Translations under genes and position numbers: made by a program
Shown here: positions 15,556 through 24,678 of the stretch, one piece after another
Position numbering within the stretch: position 1 is the stretch's first letter
Layout: each line of letters opens with the position of its first letter
Assembly: GCA_040007395.1 (NCBI GenBank)
Contig: JBDTVG010000256.1
Span: 1 to 60,035, forward strand
Length of the DNA stretch: 60,035 nucleotides
Direction of reading: 5' to 3'
Source of the DNA: DATGFK01 sp040007395
GTDB taxonomy: Bacteria > Chloroflexota > Anaerolineae > Aggregatilineales > UBA2796
Notes under the pieces: model-generated
The model's database searches: none
Told to the model about the DNA's origin: nothing
The model's input: only the letters and a program-made list of their open reading frames with translations

Positions 15556-17073
15556 ATGCCACGAGCGCTCCTCAGCGTTCACGATAAAACGGGCTTGCTG
15601 CCACTGGCACAAGGACTCGTTGAACTGGGTTGGGAACTTATCGCCAGCGGCGGGACTGCCCGCGCTTTGACCGAAGCGGGCTTGCCTGTCATTGAAATTG
15701 AGACAGTCACGGGCCATCCTGAAATTCTGGGTGGACGAGTCAAGACGCTGCATCCCGCCATTCATGCGGGTATTCTGGCGCGTGACACCGACGAAGATCG
15801 CCAGACACTGCAAGCACACGGTTATACCCTCATCGATCTGGTGGTGTGTAACTTGTACCCATTTGAAACAACAGTAAGCCAGCAAGGGGCTACCCTCGAA
15901 GCAGCCATCGAGCAGATCGATATTGGCGGGGTAGCGCTGCTGCGAGCCGCCGCAAAGAACTTCGCTCGTGTAACCGTGTTGAGCAATGCGCGAGATTATT
16001 CGCATGTTCTAAATCTGTTAAAAGCATCAGGGGCAATTAATCTGGAAACGCGCCGTAGACTGGCAACTTCTGTCTTCGAGCAAACCTCGCGCTACGATGC
16101 AGCCATCCACGAATTTCTGGAGAATGCACAAATACCAAAAGTACTCGAACGTGAAAATTTGCGCTCTGAGGAATTACGCTATGGCGAGAATCCACATCAG
16201 ACCGGAACTTATGTATTCGACAAAGACAACAAGAGTGGTCCACTGCGCGGCGCGGTTCTCGGCGGCAAAGTGCTGTCCTACAATAACATCCTCGATCTGG
16301 ATGCGGCGTGGCGGGCCACTGAGCTATTTGAGCAACCGACAGTTGTGATCGTCAAGCATCTGACTCCATGCGGGATCGCGTCGGGGGCATCAATCGCAGA
16401 GGTGTTCCCAGCGGCGCTGGCCTCCGATCCAATATCAGCGTTTGGCGGCGTAATCGCGGTAAATCGCCTTGTCGATGATGCGTTCGTGGCAGCACTCGGT
16501 GATATATTCCTTGAAGCGATTGCCGCACCGGATTTTGCTCCTTCTGCGCGAGAAACCCTCAACAGTAAACGTAAAAATTGTCGGCTACTGCTGATTGAGC
16601 CAGAGATAAACCCGCCGAAGCACGAGTATCGCAGTGTGCGTGGTGGCACGCTTATGCAGAGCTTCGATCATGGCGATCCTGCGGATGTCGAATGGCGCGT
16701 TGTGAGCAAACGTCAGCCTAGCGATGAAGAAATGAAAGCGCTGCATTTTGCTTGGAAAGCCTGCCAATTCGTCAAATCGAACGCGATTGTGCTGGCAATC
16801 GGTGAGGCAACCGTTGGCATTGGCGGCGGACTGCCTAGCCGAGTCGATGCCGCCAAACTCGCGGTGGAAAAAGCCGGGGAACACGCCAAAGGCAGCGTCA
16901 TGGCTTCTGATGCATTCTTCCCATTCCCCGACAGTGTAGAAGTTGGTATTGCGGCGGGCGTAACTGCCATTGTTTCGCCCGGCGGCTCGATCCGTGATGA
17001 GCAAGTCCTCGCGGCGGCAGATGCTGCCGGGATCGCGATGGTCTTTACGGGCGTGCGGCACTTCCGGCATTAG
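15556..17073 (+). CDS. purH: Bifunctional AICAR transformylase/IMP cyclohydrolase
   Basis: 505 aa, the usual PurH length. It performs the last two steps of IMP synthesis: formylation of AICAR with 10-formyl-THF and ring closure to IMP. The N-terminal MGS-like cyclohydrolase domain has LLSVHDKTGL, IASGGTARAL and GGRVKTLHPAIHAG. The transformylase domain has RYGENPHQ, VVIVKHLTPCG (KH motif), SDPISAFGG, and ends with VSPGGSIRDEQV and FTGVRHFRH. ATG at 15556 follows AAAGGA by nine bases. The purA-like gene follows about 100 bases later on the same strand, so purine synthesis genes are clustered. Confidence 0.96.
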   Translation: MPRALLSVHDKTGLLPLAQGLVELGWELIASGGTARALTEAGLPVIEIETVTGHPEILGGRVKTLHPAIHAGILARDTDEDRQTLQAHGYTLIDLVVCNLYPFETTVSQQGATLEAAIEQIDIGGVALLRAAAKNFARVTVLSNARDYSHVLNLLKASGAINLETRRRLATSVFEQTSRYDAAIHEFLENAQIPKVLERENLRSEELRYGENPHQTGTYVFDKDNKSGPLRGAVLGGKVLSYNNILDLDAAWRATELFEQPTVVIVKHLTPCGIASGASIAEVFPAALASDPISAFGGVIAVNRLVDDAFVAALGDIFLEAIAAPDFAPSARETLNSKRKNCRLLLIEPEINPPKHEYRSVRGGTLMQSFDHGDPADVEWRVVSKRQPSDEEMKALHFAWKACQFVKSNAIVLAIGEATVGIGGGLPSRVDAAKLAVEKAGEHAKGSVMASDAFFPFPDSVEVGIAAGVTAIVSPGGSIRDEQVLAAADAAGIAMVFTGVRHFRH

Positions 17074-17097
17074 ATCATTCATTAGGTCATTAGCAGC

Positions 17098-17117
17098 GAT
17101 TAGGTGCAAGCCTAATC
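17098..17117 (+). promoter_or_regulatory. Hairpin between purH and purA
   Basis: GATTAGG (17098-17104) and CCTAATC (17111-17117) form a 7-bp perfect stem with a 6-base loop, three bases before an AAGGA ribosome binding site. No T-run follows, so control of purA translation or RNA processing is as likely as termination. Confidence 0.35.
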
Positions 17118-17178
17118 AGCAAGGAAAAACATCATAAATCTTTATCAAGACATCTACGAAAGTGGAGCGCTTTTTGGT

Positions 17179-18588
17179 GTGGATCGGCCTTTACCTGCCG
17201 ATCCATTGATGCAAGTGACCGGCGCAGTACGCCCTAACACCATTGCCATTGAGGGCGGCGCATTTGGCGACGAGGGTAAAGGCAAAATCGTTGATGAACT
17301 GTGTACACGCATGACGCGCGATTATGGCACGACACTGGTTTACCGCTGGAATGGCGGTTCCAATGCCGGACATACCGTTGTAGTGGGTGACAAGAAGATC
17401 GCTCTGCATCAGTTGCCATCTGGTACGCTAACTCCCGGTGCAACCGTTATTCTCGGCAAAGGGATGGTGCTGCATCCGGGCGATCTCGTGGCAGAGATCG
17501 ATGACGTAGTGAAAGTGTTGGGCGATGTACTACCCTCGACGTTGTATATCGATCAGATGGCGGTGCTGGCGCTAGATACGCATCGCGCCTATGAAGCTAC
17601 CCTTCAAGATTGGGAAAGCGGCGGCAAGGGATCTACCGGACGCGGTATCTCACCTGCCTATGCCGATGTGTTGTATCGTCACCCAATGCGAATGCGCGAT
17701 CTGCGGGCGACGAATTGGCGAGAACTTTTGAGCCAACATTACGATCTCTACACAGCATTTCTGCACGGCTTGGGAGTCAGTCTGGATACCTGTGTTGTGC
17801 CGACTCTGAATCAGGGCAATACACAGGTTGGCACAAAAACCGCCTTTCTCCTACGGCTAGAAGAACAACGTCAATTGCTTCTGCCATATATTGATGATGT
17901 TTATCCGTTTTTGCACGAAGCGTGGTATGAGACACAGATTCCAGTCATTTTTGAAGGAGCGCAGGCTGTCGGCCTAGATATGCGTTTCGGAGTCTATCCC
18001 GACATCACCGCCTCCGATCCGACCTTCAGCGGAATTCTGCATTCTACCGAGGGCATCGTTCATCCAGAATATATCGCGGTGCGGGCAGGTGCAATCAAAG
18101 CTACTTACACGTCGAGTGTCGGCGCACGGCGCTTGCCGACGGCAATGGATGACCCATTGGCGCACCGGATTCGCGAAGATGCTCATGAGTATGGCGCAAC
18201 CACTAAACGTCCGCGCGATATTGCCTATATTGATGTGCCTTGCCTTAGCTTTTATGCTCAGGCCAGCAGCATGACGCATCTTGTGATGACCCATCTAGAC
18301 ATCGCTTACGCTGATGTACCGATCAAGGTTTGCACGCATTACACGGATAGCACGGGCAAAATAGTTCCCTATCGGCCTGATCAGGTTTATCTAGATAGCA
18401 TACAGCCACATTATCTGGATCTGCCATCGTGGCGTGGTGAGGCAGTACAAGGCATCACCACATTGGACAAGCTGCCTGCCGAGGCCAAGCAATATATCGC
18501 TTTCCTGACGCAATCCTTAGCAGTTGCGCCGATTATTGGCACAACTGGGCCGCAGCGCGATGCGGTTATTTCATGGCTGCCCGTCTAA
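17179..18588 (+). CDS. purA: Adenylosuccinate synthetase, divergent form
   Basis: 469 aa from a GTG with no ribosome binding site. It couples IMP and aspartate with GTP hydrolysis in AMP synthesis. Family features: FGDEGKGKIVDE (the catalytic Asp kept, but the usual QWGDEGKGK has AF in place of QW), NAGHTVV (catalytic His), HQLPSG, GSTGRGISPAYAD, FEGAQAVGLDMRFG, and a C-terminal GTTGPQRDAV. It is 30-40 residues longer than the common type. An in-frame ATC at 17131 lies five bases after AAGGA (17121-17125), and the in-frame stop at 17113 is just upstream, so the true start may be AUC or AUA and the protein 16 residues longer. It follows purH on the same strand. Confidence 0.87.
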   Translation: MDRPLPADPLMQVTGAVRPNTIAIEGGAFGDEGKGKIVDELCTRMTRDYGTTLVYRWNGGSNAGHTVVVGDKKIALHQLPSGTLTPGATVILGKGMVLHPGDLVAEIDDVVKVLGDVLPSTLYIDQMAVLALDTHRAYEATLQDWESGGKGSTGRGISPAYADVLYRHPMRMRDLRATNWRELLSQHYDLYTAFLHGLGVSLDTCVVPTLNQGNTQVGTKTAFLLRLEEQRQLLLPYIDDVYPFLHEAWYETQIPVIFEGAQAVGLDMRFGVYPDITASDPTFSGILHSTEGIVHPEYIAVRAGAIKATYTSSVGARRLPTAMDDPLAHRIREDAHEYGATTKRPRDIAYIDVPCLSFYAQASSMTHLVMTHLDIAYADVPIKVCTHYTDSTGKIVPYRPDQVYLDSIQPHYLDLPSWRGEAVQGITTLDKLPAEAKQYIAFLTQSLAVAPIIGTTGPQRDAVISWLPV

Positions 18589-18687
18589 GGCAGGCCAACG
18601 GATTGCCTACGAAATTTACCAAACCGCACCGTGATCGAGTAGTATAGCCTCTGCAATTTGATCCAGACCAACTTAGGATAAGCCTTT

Positions 18688-20028
18688 ATGAGACGCATGA
18701 CGTTTGCCTACGTAGTCCTAGTCTTTGCCTTTGCCTTGATTGCTGTGCAACCGGGGAATATTGCTGCACAAACTGCGCCTACCGATCAACCGACGGTAGA
18801 GCCGCCCCAGCCTATACCAGATACCCCTACCGTGACTCCCACGCCGGTTACCTGCCAACAGGTGCTTGATCTTGTCAAGAATACGCTCTCAACAGATTGC
18901 ACCAAACTTGACAAGGATCAGATCTGCTTTGCCAACAACGCGATTACCGCCGAATACATCGATCCAAACAGTGTCGCACAATTCCCGTTTGGCAAACTGG
19001 GCGATATTGTGCCGATGAACACACTCAAGTCATACACGACGAGTCCGCTCAGTTTGGCTCAAAATGAATGGGGCATGGCGGTGCTCAAGATGCAAGCCGT
19101 TACTTCGACGAATACGGGAACTGATCAGACGGCAACGTTTATTCTTTATGGTGACACCACCATTAAAGACGTTAAATTTTCTACCGCGCCGATCAACACG
19201 CCATCACCCAATCAACCAACCCCTGCGCCCGTCAAGACGTGTTCTGCTAGTCCGCTACGCCCAACGCGGCTGCGAACTGCCCCACGCACTGACGCAGAAA
19301 TTCTGTCTGAGTTGACTACCGATGCAACCATTGATCTCAGCGAGCGGAGTTTGGATGGCGCATGGGTTTATGGCACGACGGGCGGCAAAGCCGGCTGGAT
19401 CTTTGCCAGTAACCTACAGGTAGACTGTTCGCTGTTAGTCCTGCCTCGTGTCGATCCGAATGCACCGCATGTCGATCCGAGCGCGGCGTTACAGCTTCCG
19501 GCAATGCAAGAATTTACGTTTACCACAGCCACAACGCCTCAGGCCGATTGCCAACAATTGCCGCCTAGTGGCCTGTTTATCGAGGCTCCGACTGGCAAAA
19601 CGGTTACTTTCAAAGCCAACGGTGTAACCTTGACTATCGGATCGCGGGTGATCTTGACCGCTGTTCCCAATGGCAAGATGACGATTAGCGTGATCGAAGG
19701 TGGTGTGAACGCCAAAGTTGGTGACAAGCAAGTTCAGATCTCCGGCGGAGAGCAATCGACTATCCAGCTTGGTGGCGATACGGGCTTGCAGCCTGTCGGG
19801 GAACCTTCGCCCGTCGAGAATATCCCGGATCTAGACAATATCATCAAGACGTATTTGCCAGCCATCTGTGACATGGCAAAGTCGGCAGGACTCAATCCAA
19901 ACTGTGTTGTCGTTGTGCCCGGTCCGAAGCCAGATCTTACCTGTAACAACAACGGCCTCTGCGATAAGGGCGAAAACAACGCCACCTGTCCAAAGGATTG
20001 TGCCGCTGGAGGCCAGCCCGCTTCGTAG
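18688..20028 (+). CDS. Secreted protein with SH3-like and FecR-like regions and a Cys-rich tail
   Basis: 446 aa. A signal peptide (residues 1-28, ending AAQ) is followed by a Pro/Thr linker. Residues about 185-255 (RPTRLRTAPRTDAEILSEL through GGKAGWIFASNLQVDC) match a bacterial SH3 domain. Residues about 300-360 (GKTVTFKANGVTLTIGSRV to SGGEQSTIQLGG) look like a FecR-type beta domain. The last 35 residues hold CNNNGLCDKGENNATCPKDC, a disulphide-rich motif seen in secreted proteins. Binding to cell wall or surface polymers is likely; no enzyme site is seen. The ATG has AGGAT about 10 bases upstream. It converges on the broken lipoprotein gene. Confidence 0.82.
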   Translation: MRRMTFAYVVLVFAFALIAVQPGNIAAQTAPTDQPTVEPPQPIPDTPTVTPTPVTCQQVLDLVKNTLSTDCTKLDKDQICFANNAITAEYIDPNSVAQFPFGKLGDIVPMNTLKSYTTSPLSLAQNEWGMAVLKMQAVTSTNTGTDQTATFILYGDTTIKDVKFSTAPINTPSPNQPTPAPVKTCSASPLRPTRLRTAPRTDAEILSELTTDATIDLSERSLDGAWVYGTTGGKAGWIFASNLQVDCSLLVLPRVDPNAPHVDPSAALQLPAMQEFTFTTATTPQADCQQLPPSGLFIEAPTGKTVTFKANGVTLTIGSRVILTAVPNGKMTISVIEGGVNAKVGDKQVQISGGEQSTIQLGGDTGLQPVGEPSPVENIPDLDNIIKTYLPAICDMAKSAGLNPNCVVVVPGPKPDLTCNNNGLCDKGENNATCPKDCAAGGQPAS

Positions 20029-20054
20029 GGAATTATCCTAAACATCACCCAAAG

Positions 20055-20626
20055 CTACCGAAATAGGTAGCGCGACCCAACCAAATTGCCGTACTCGTCA
20101 ATCGGGACAACGCTAATCACAGTGCGTTGTCCCGGTAGTACCGCCAGAAAACCACTGTCGCTGACCTCGGCGGGCGTATTTTCGGCGTGGTCAAGCTCAA
20201 TCGAAACCACAACAATTTTGCTGCTGAAACTGCGCCCCGCAACGATAGTATAGGCATTGCCTGTACTATCCTTTTCGACCCCGCGTACCGCAGCAATTGT
20301 GCTATCCGCGTTGGCGCAGCGCTCAACGGGTTGAGCGTTTGGTGTACTAAGCAGGTAGCGCATGCAGCCTTTACCGTCCTGACTGTAGAACGACACAGTA
20401 ACTTTATTCGCGTCGTTCGCGCCGAAAGTCTGTTGCGCCATACGTGATCCGGTTCGGTGGTTGGCGGTTCGGTCACTGTCGTGGGGATCGGTGAGGTATC
20501 GGCAGCGGCGAAGGTAGGCAGCACTGCCGCTGTTTGCGCGATTGGCGGCGATGAGGCTCCACATCCGGCAAGGCACTGTGCGGTCAGGAAAATAACCGCA
20601 CAGCCTATTATCGCTCTAATGCTCAT
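20055..20626 (-). pseudogene. Lipoprotein gene with a frameshift
   Basis: Two overlapping minus-strand frames make one sensible protein. The first begins at 20626 with MSIRAIIGCAVIFLTAQCLAGC, a clear lipoprotein signal and lipobox, followed by a Pro/Thr linker ending TEPPTTEPD. The second picks up at RMAQQTFGAND and continues to KVTVSFYSQDGKGCMRYLL and the end at YGNLVGSRYLFR, a plausible soluble domain. Neither frame makes sense alone. The switch is near 20435-20450, and one missing base relative to an intact gene would explain it. There is no homopolymer slip site. It may be a real mutation or a sequence error. It starts five bases after the Q-rich gene ends, so it was probably the last gene of that operon. 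Confidence 0.6.
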
Positions 20627-20631
20627 TGGAT

Positions 20632-22551
20632 CTACTTGGATTGCAAGCCCGTGAAATAGTCACGGATCACGCCGCGCAGTGCGCCCGGAACTTGATCCGA
20701 GTCCATTGCCCGGTCAGCCTGTGCCGCCGCCTGACCCGCTACCGATCCCAATGGAACCATTGATTGGCCTGTTGGGTTGTTGGAAAAGTCGCCTTGCTGC
20801 GTCGGATCGTTCGGGCTACTCTGACCATTGCCTTGTGGCGTAAGTTTTGTACCGCCACTGCCACCGATGAACGATGGCGCATACACACTGTCTGGGGCTA
20901 GTACCTGCCCATTGCTGTGCCCATTGTTAGGATCGATAGGGCCGCCATTATTGGATTGGCCTGTGGTCACGTTGTCACCTGCACCGCCTGCCCCCTGACC
21001 AGCCCCCGCGCCGCCACTATTTTGATCGCTTGGCTGCTGACTGTTACCCTGTCCTTGTTGTGCAGCATTCGCGCCAGCACCTTGCCCTTGCTGCTGACCT
21101 TGGCCTTGTCCCTGACCTTGCCCCTGTTGATTCTGTTGGGATTGCTGCTGGCCTTGTCCTTGCCCCGGCTGCTGCCCCTGGCCTTGTTGCCCCTGCTGGC
21201 CTTGCTGACCCTGTTGAGATTGCTGTTGGCCTTGGCCTTGCTGGGATTGCTGGCCTTGCTGCTGTTGACCTTGCCCCGATTGGCTTTGTTGAGACTGGCC
21301 TTGTTGGGATTGCTGCTGGCCTTGGCCTTGTTGGGATTGTTGACTTTGTTGCCCGGTCTGGGCTTGCGGATTCTGCTGTCCAGCCTGAGCGATCTGCTGC
21401 TGCCCATTATTCAATTGACTGCTAGCGGATTGCGCCGCTTGCGATTGCGACGATTGGTTCAACTGCTGCTGCTGATTGTTGAGTGCAGCAGCGGCCTGCT
21501 GAAGCGCTTGCTGTGCCGCTTTTGTATCGCCCTTCGCCATCGCGTCGGCGGCTTGCTTCATGGCTACCGCTGCTGCGGGATTGACACCAGCGAGGCTATC
21601 GGCAGCTTTGGAGAGTGCCTGCGCCGCATCATTTAACTGAGCCTTTGTCAACTGGTTATCACCAACTTTTTGGGCAAGGCTCTGTAGTTGATTGGCGGTA
21701 CTGTTCAGATCGCCTTTTTGCAGCGATTGACCCGCGCCCTGTGTGGCTTGGGTGCTGTTGAGTGCGCTGGCAGCATTTTGAGCAGCGGCTTGTTGATCCT
21801 GTGTTAACTGGCTACGCGCATCATTGAGCTTCTGCTGGGCTTGTGAGAGCGCTGCCAATGCTTCGGGCTGCGTGATATTGGGCTGTTCCAGACGCTTTGT
21901 AGCTTCATCGGTGATCTGGGTAAGCTGCGCTTTTTGAGCATCGGATAAGGCCGGGTTGTTCTGAATATCTTTCTTGACCTGCTTCAACTGTTCGATCTGC
22001 TGATTGACCGCGTTGCTAATCGAGGCTTGCTGGTTAAGTATCTTCGTTTGCGGGTTGTTGAGCAGCACAGCCAACACCAACAGGACTATCAGGATCGCGA
22101 CGGTGATAAGTTCGCGCCGCCGCCATTGCGCTCGCAAATAACGGCCTGCATCGACCTTTTCTGCCCGTGTGAGTGCATCGTGCATTTGCAATTGCAACAG
22201 TTCGCCCGGTGCGTTGATCATGCCCGTGCTGAGTTCTAACGCCGTGCTGCTGCGTTCTTTCAGGCCAAATACATGATCAAAATAGCGGGCTTTTTCCAGC
22301 GTGGAGCGAGGCCAAACCAATACCGCCACCAACGCCACAAGCAGTCCGACCAACGCCGCCACAATCGCGACGATCAATACCTGTTGACCCAACAGCCAAG
22401 GCCGCAGCCATGAGATCACAGCAGCCCCTAGACCAATGCTCAAGCCTGCCGCCAACCCGCGTGGCAACCACAGGGCGAGTTGTGACACTCTGAGCCGTGT
22501 ATCCCAGCGGGAGAGATAATTTAGCAACTGCTGACTCGTTGGTTCGATCAT
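20632..22551 (-). CDS. Membrane protein with coiled coil and long Gln/Gly/Ser-rich region (DUF4175-like)
   Basis: 639 aa from the ATG at 22551, nine bases after GGAG. Residues about 30-75 form two transmembrane helices and a third lies near 150-165. Then comes a long Gln/Asn/Ala helical region of coiled-coil type (about 165-390), a low-complexity part rich in QQGQ and QSQQ repeats (about 400-530, DNA 21000-21420), and a C-terminal segment with VPGALRGVIRDYFTGL. The N-terminal layout is like DUF4175 membrane proteins. The C-terminal pattern suggests an extracytoplasmic assembly protein. It is the last intact gene of the ABC-2 operon, 26 bases after the permease. No enzymatic motif is seen. The opposite strand of the repeat reads as a false Leu-rich protein. 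Confidence 0.8.
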   Translation of the reverse strand: MIEPTSQQLLNYLSRWDTRLRVSQLALWLPRGLAAGLSIGLGAAVISWLRPWLLGQQVLIVAIVAALVGLLVALVAVLVWPRSTLEKARYFDHVFGLKERSSTALELSTGMINAPGELLQLQMHDALTRAEKVDAGRYLRAQWRRRELITVAILIVLLVLAVLLNNPQTKILNQQASISNAVNQQIEQLKQVKKDIQNNPALSDAQKAQLTQITDEATKRLEQPNITQPEALAALSQAQQKLNDARSQLTQDQQAAAQNAASALNSTQATQGAGQSLQKGDLNSTANQLQSLAQKVGDNQLTKAQLNDAAQALSKAADSLAGVNPAAAVAMKQAADAMAKGDTKAAQQALQQAAAALNNQQQQLNQSSQSQAAQSASSQLNNGQQQIAQAGQQNPQAQTGQQSQQSQQGQGQQQSQQGQSQQSQSGQGQQQQGQQSQQGQGQQQSQQGQQGQQGQQGQGQQPGQGQGQQQSQQNQQGQGQGQGQGQQQGQGAGANAAQQGQGNSQQPSDQNSGGAGAGQGAGGAGDNVTTGQSNNGGPIDPNNGHSNGQVLAPDSVYAPSFIGGSGGTKLTPQGNGQSSPNDPTQQGDFSNNPTGQSMVPLGSVAGQAAAQADRAMDSDQVPGALRGVIRDYFTGLQSK

Positions 22552-22577
22552 CGCAAAACTCCAAAACTCAGTAAAAC

Positions 22578-23519
22578 TTATTGGTCGATACGGCGAATCC
22601 GACGGATCGCTAACAGAACCAGAATGACTGAGACGATCAGGTAGAAGATTGTAAACACTATCCAAGGCGAAACCAACGGAATGGTCAACGACTGATTCTG
22701 CCCGATTAACGTCTGTGTAAAAAACCCGATGTGCCGATTCTGAACCAGCAAATACTCAGTTGTCCAAGCCGTTGCCAGTGGATTGGTCGCAACAAAAGCA
22801 CCGCCCACATAGGTTAAGATCGCTTGCGTTGTCGGGCTGGGGGTCGATGTGGTAAGGAAAGAGCCTAGCAGCGACAGAATGATAAACAGGATGACGGGCA
22901 AACCCAATGTAATGAACATGGCAACCCCATAGGTCATGACGCTGGCGGTTAGCGTGCGCTGCATAACCGAGGAAAAGTAGATACCAACCGACCCCAACGC
23001 AACCGCCGTGACAAACAGGATCACGAAGGCCAGCACGATCTCGATCTCGGTCACGCCGCCGAACAGAAAAGCGATGCTCTGCAAAGGGATAGCGGCTAAC
23101 AACAACAGCGTCACATAGGATAACGCCGAAATTAGTTTGCCGATGACGAGGCGATGGGCGGGTAGCAGCGTCGTTCGCAGCAAATCGTAGGTCTGGCGTT
23201 CACGCTCTCCACTGATCGCGCCCGCTGTGAAGGTCGGAGCGATAAACGTGACCAGAAACAGTTCAACGCCGACAATGCCAGCGAACAAGACCCGCCCAAT
23301 CTGCCCACCTGATGTAAAGCCGTAGGCGTTAAGCGATGCAGAAAATAGTACGTACAGCAGAGTCGTGAAACCACTCATTAGTGTTAGGTAAATCGTCATG
23401 ACGACGAAAGCCCGCATCCCGCGCATCCGTCCCCGCAATTCCTTAATCACGACAGGATTGCTGATAAGCGGAAAGCGTCGATTAGGCGGCGGTGGTGCGA
23501 TTTGGCTTACATCAGTCAT
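22578..23519 (-). CDS. ABC-2 type transporter permease
   Basis: 313 aa with six predicted membrane helices and a cytoplasmic N-terminal segment. It starts NPVVIKELRGRMRGMRAF, a pattern common in ABC-2 permeases next to CcmA/NatA-like ATPases, and has the AGAISGERERQTYDLL motif that contacts the ATPase. AAGGGTGA lies upstream of the ATG at 23519. The partner ATPase is at 24679-25650, one gene upstream. Direction is likely export; cargo unknown. Confidence 0.9.
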   Translation of the reverse strand: MTDVSQIAPPPPNRRFPLISNPVVIKELRGRMRGMRAFVVMTIYLTLMSGFTTLLYVLFSASLNAYGFTSGGQIGRVLFAGIVGVELFLVTFIAPTFTAGAISGERERQTYDLLRTTLLPAHRLVIGKLISALSYVTLLLLAAIPLQSIAFLFGGVTEIEIVLAFVILFVTAVALGSVGIYFSSVMQRTLTASVMTYGVAMFITLGLPVILFIILSLLGSFLTTSTPSPTTQAILTYVGGAFVATNPLATAWTTEYLLVQNRHIGFFTQTLIGQNQSLTIPLVSPWIVFTIFYLIVSVILVLLAIRRIRRIDQ

Positions 23520-23539
23520 GACTTAATTTCACCCTTTTA

Positions 23540-24652
23540 TCAGGCCGCGTTTCGGTTTGGGTTCAGGTAATCGGAGACATCCAGCGCTTTGGGCGGTGCT
23601 TGCACTGTCACTGAGCGCCCCGGATGGCTAATCGTAAACGTTGCTTTGATGTCAACGGCGGTTATACCAGTATTGAAAACAGGGTTGATCATATCCCCAA
23701 TCATCGCATCGATCTTTGTGGAGATGGTCAGTCCAAAGCCGCGCAGTATCTTCGCTTTCGGCTCGACAATCCAACTTACGGTCATGTGGGTAGATTGTAC
23801 CACCCGTTCAGCCGCCATTTTGAGTTCTGGGTTACTGGCAAGATCACTATGATAACCCGGTCCCGCGCCGATACTGGCGCTTGCCAGAAAGCTATCGACA
23901 AACGATTGCAGGAATGCTTGGCGCTCCGCATCAGTCGTCAAGCGGGCATACGCCTCACCCAGATCGAAAGTGACACTATATTGCATCGTTGACTTGTTGT
24001 CGAGTGTTGGGCCATCGTTACGTTCGCCATGCGTTGCCCCAGCAACCCCGCCCACGACACTCAGGCTGAAGTCGCCGGGACGCACCAGCAGGGCAATATT
24101 GCTCAGATCTGCTTTGACGGAATAGCGTGTCAGGATCTTAGCGACTGCGAGTTTAAACCATTGATTATTTGCCGATCCTGCTGAGGGATCAGAATCGCGC
24201 AGGATCTTCACGTAAGCCGTACCGTCCACGATCCGTAGTTCAAACGGGCTGGTCTGCGAACGCTTGCCCGCGCTGATCGTGACAGCCGACTTACTGCTCA
24301 TTGTAAGATTATCGAATAGCGAAGATACATCGCTAATTGGCTTACGACCCAGATCGACGGGGCCACTACCTTTGAGGCCGAGTGATATGCTGCTGCCACG
24401 CAGGCCACCTAACGTTAACGACATGTCGTAGGCCAAATCGAACGAAGTTCGCATCGACATATCGTTTCGGGCGGCCTGAAGGATCTCACAATCCGTTGCG
24501 GTGAAGCCAACCAAACAAGTTTGCCCTTGTGCCTGAATCGTGCTGGCAGGAACGACCATCGCTAGCATTGTTGCGGTAACAATCACCGCTACTACCAATA
24601 CATCTCTGAACACTTTGAATACGTTTGACATTGTGGACACTATGGATTGCAT
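23540..24652 (-). CDS. Secreted protein of the ABC-2 operon, unknown function
   Basis: 370 aa. A long N-terminal signal sequence (hydrophobic core about residues 18-38, cleavage near IQAQG) is followed by a soluble domain with repeated beta-strand patterns (SFDLAYDMSLTLGG, MTVSWIVEPKAKILRG, ATFTISHPG). The alternation and size recall LppX/LprG-like or LolA-like lipid carriers, but I see no diagnostic motif. The ATG at 24652 is supported by GAGGA ten bases upstream. It sits between ATPase and permease genes with gaps of 20-26 bases, which suggests a role on the outside of the same transporter. Confidence 0.78.
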   Translation of the reverse strand: MQSIVSTMSNVFKVFRDVLVVAVIVTATMLAMVVPASTIQAQGQTCLVGFTATDCEILQAARNDMSMRTSFDLAYDMSLTLGGLRGSSISLGLKGSGPVDLGRKPISDVSSLFDNLTMSSKSAVTISAGKRSQTSPFELRIVDGTAYVKILRDSDPSAGSANNQWFKLAVAKILTRYSVKADLSNIALLVRPGDFSLSVVGGVAGATHGERNDGPTLDNKSTMQYSVTFDLGEAYARLTTDAERQAFLQSFVDSFLASASIGAGPGYHSDLASNPELKMAAERVVQSTHMTVSWIVEPKAKILRGFGLTISTKIDAMIGDMINPVFNTGITAVDIKATFTISHPGRSVTVQAPPKALDVSDYLNPNRNAA

Positions 24653-24678
24653 CGTTGTATATCCTCAACCCAATTTGC

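Noticed and set aside
20917..21636. Plus-strand Leu-rich open frame (about 239 aa) opposite the Q-rich gene
   Set aside because: It is the antisense of CAG/CAA-rich repeat DNA; the minus strand has the ribosome binding site, membrane helices and operon context.
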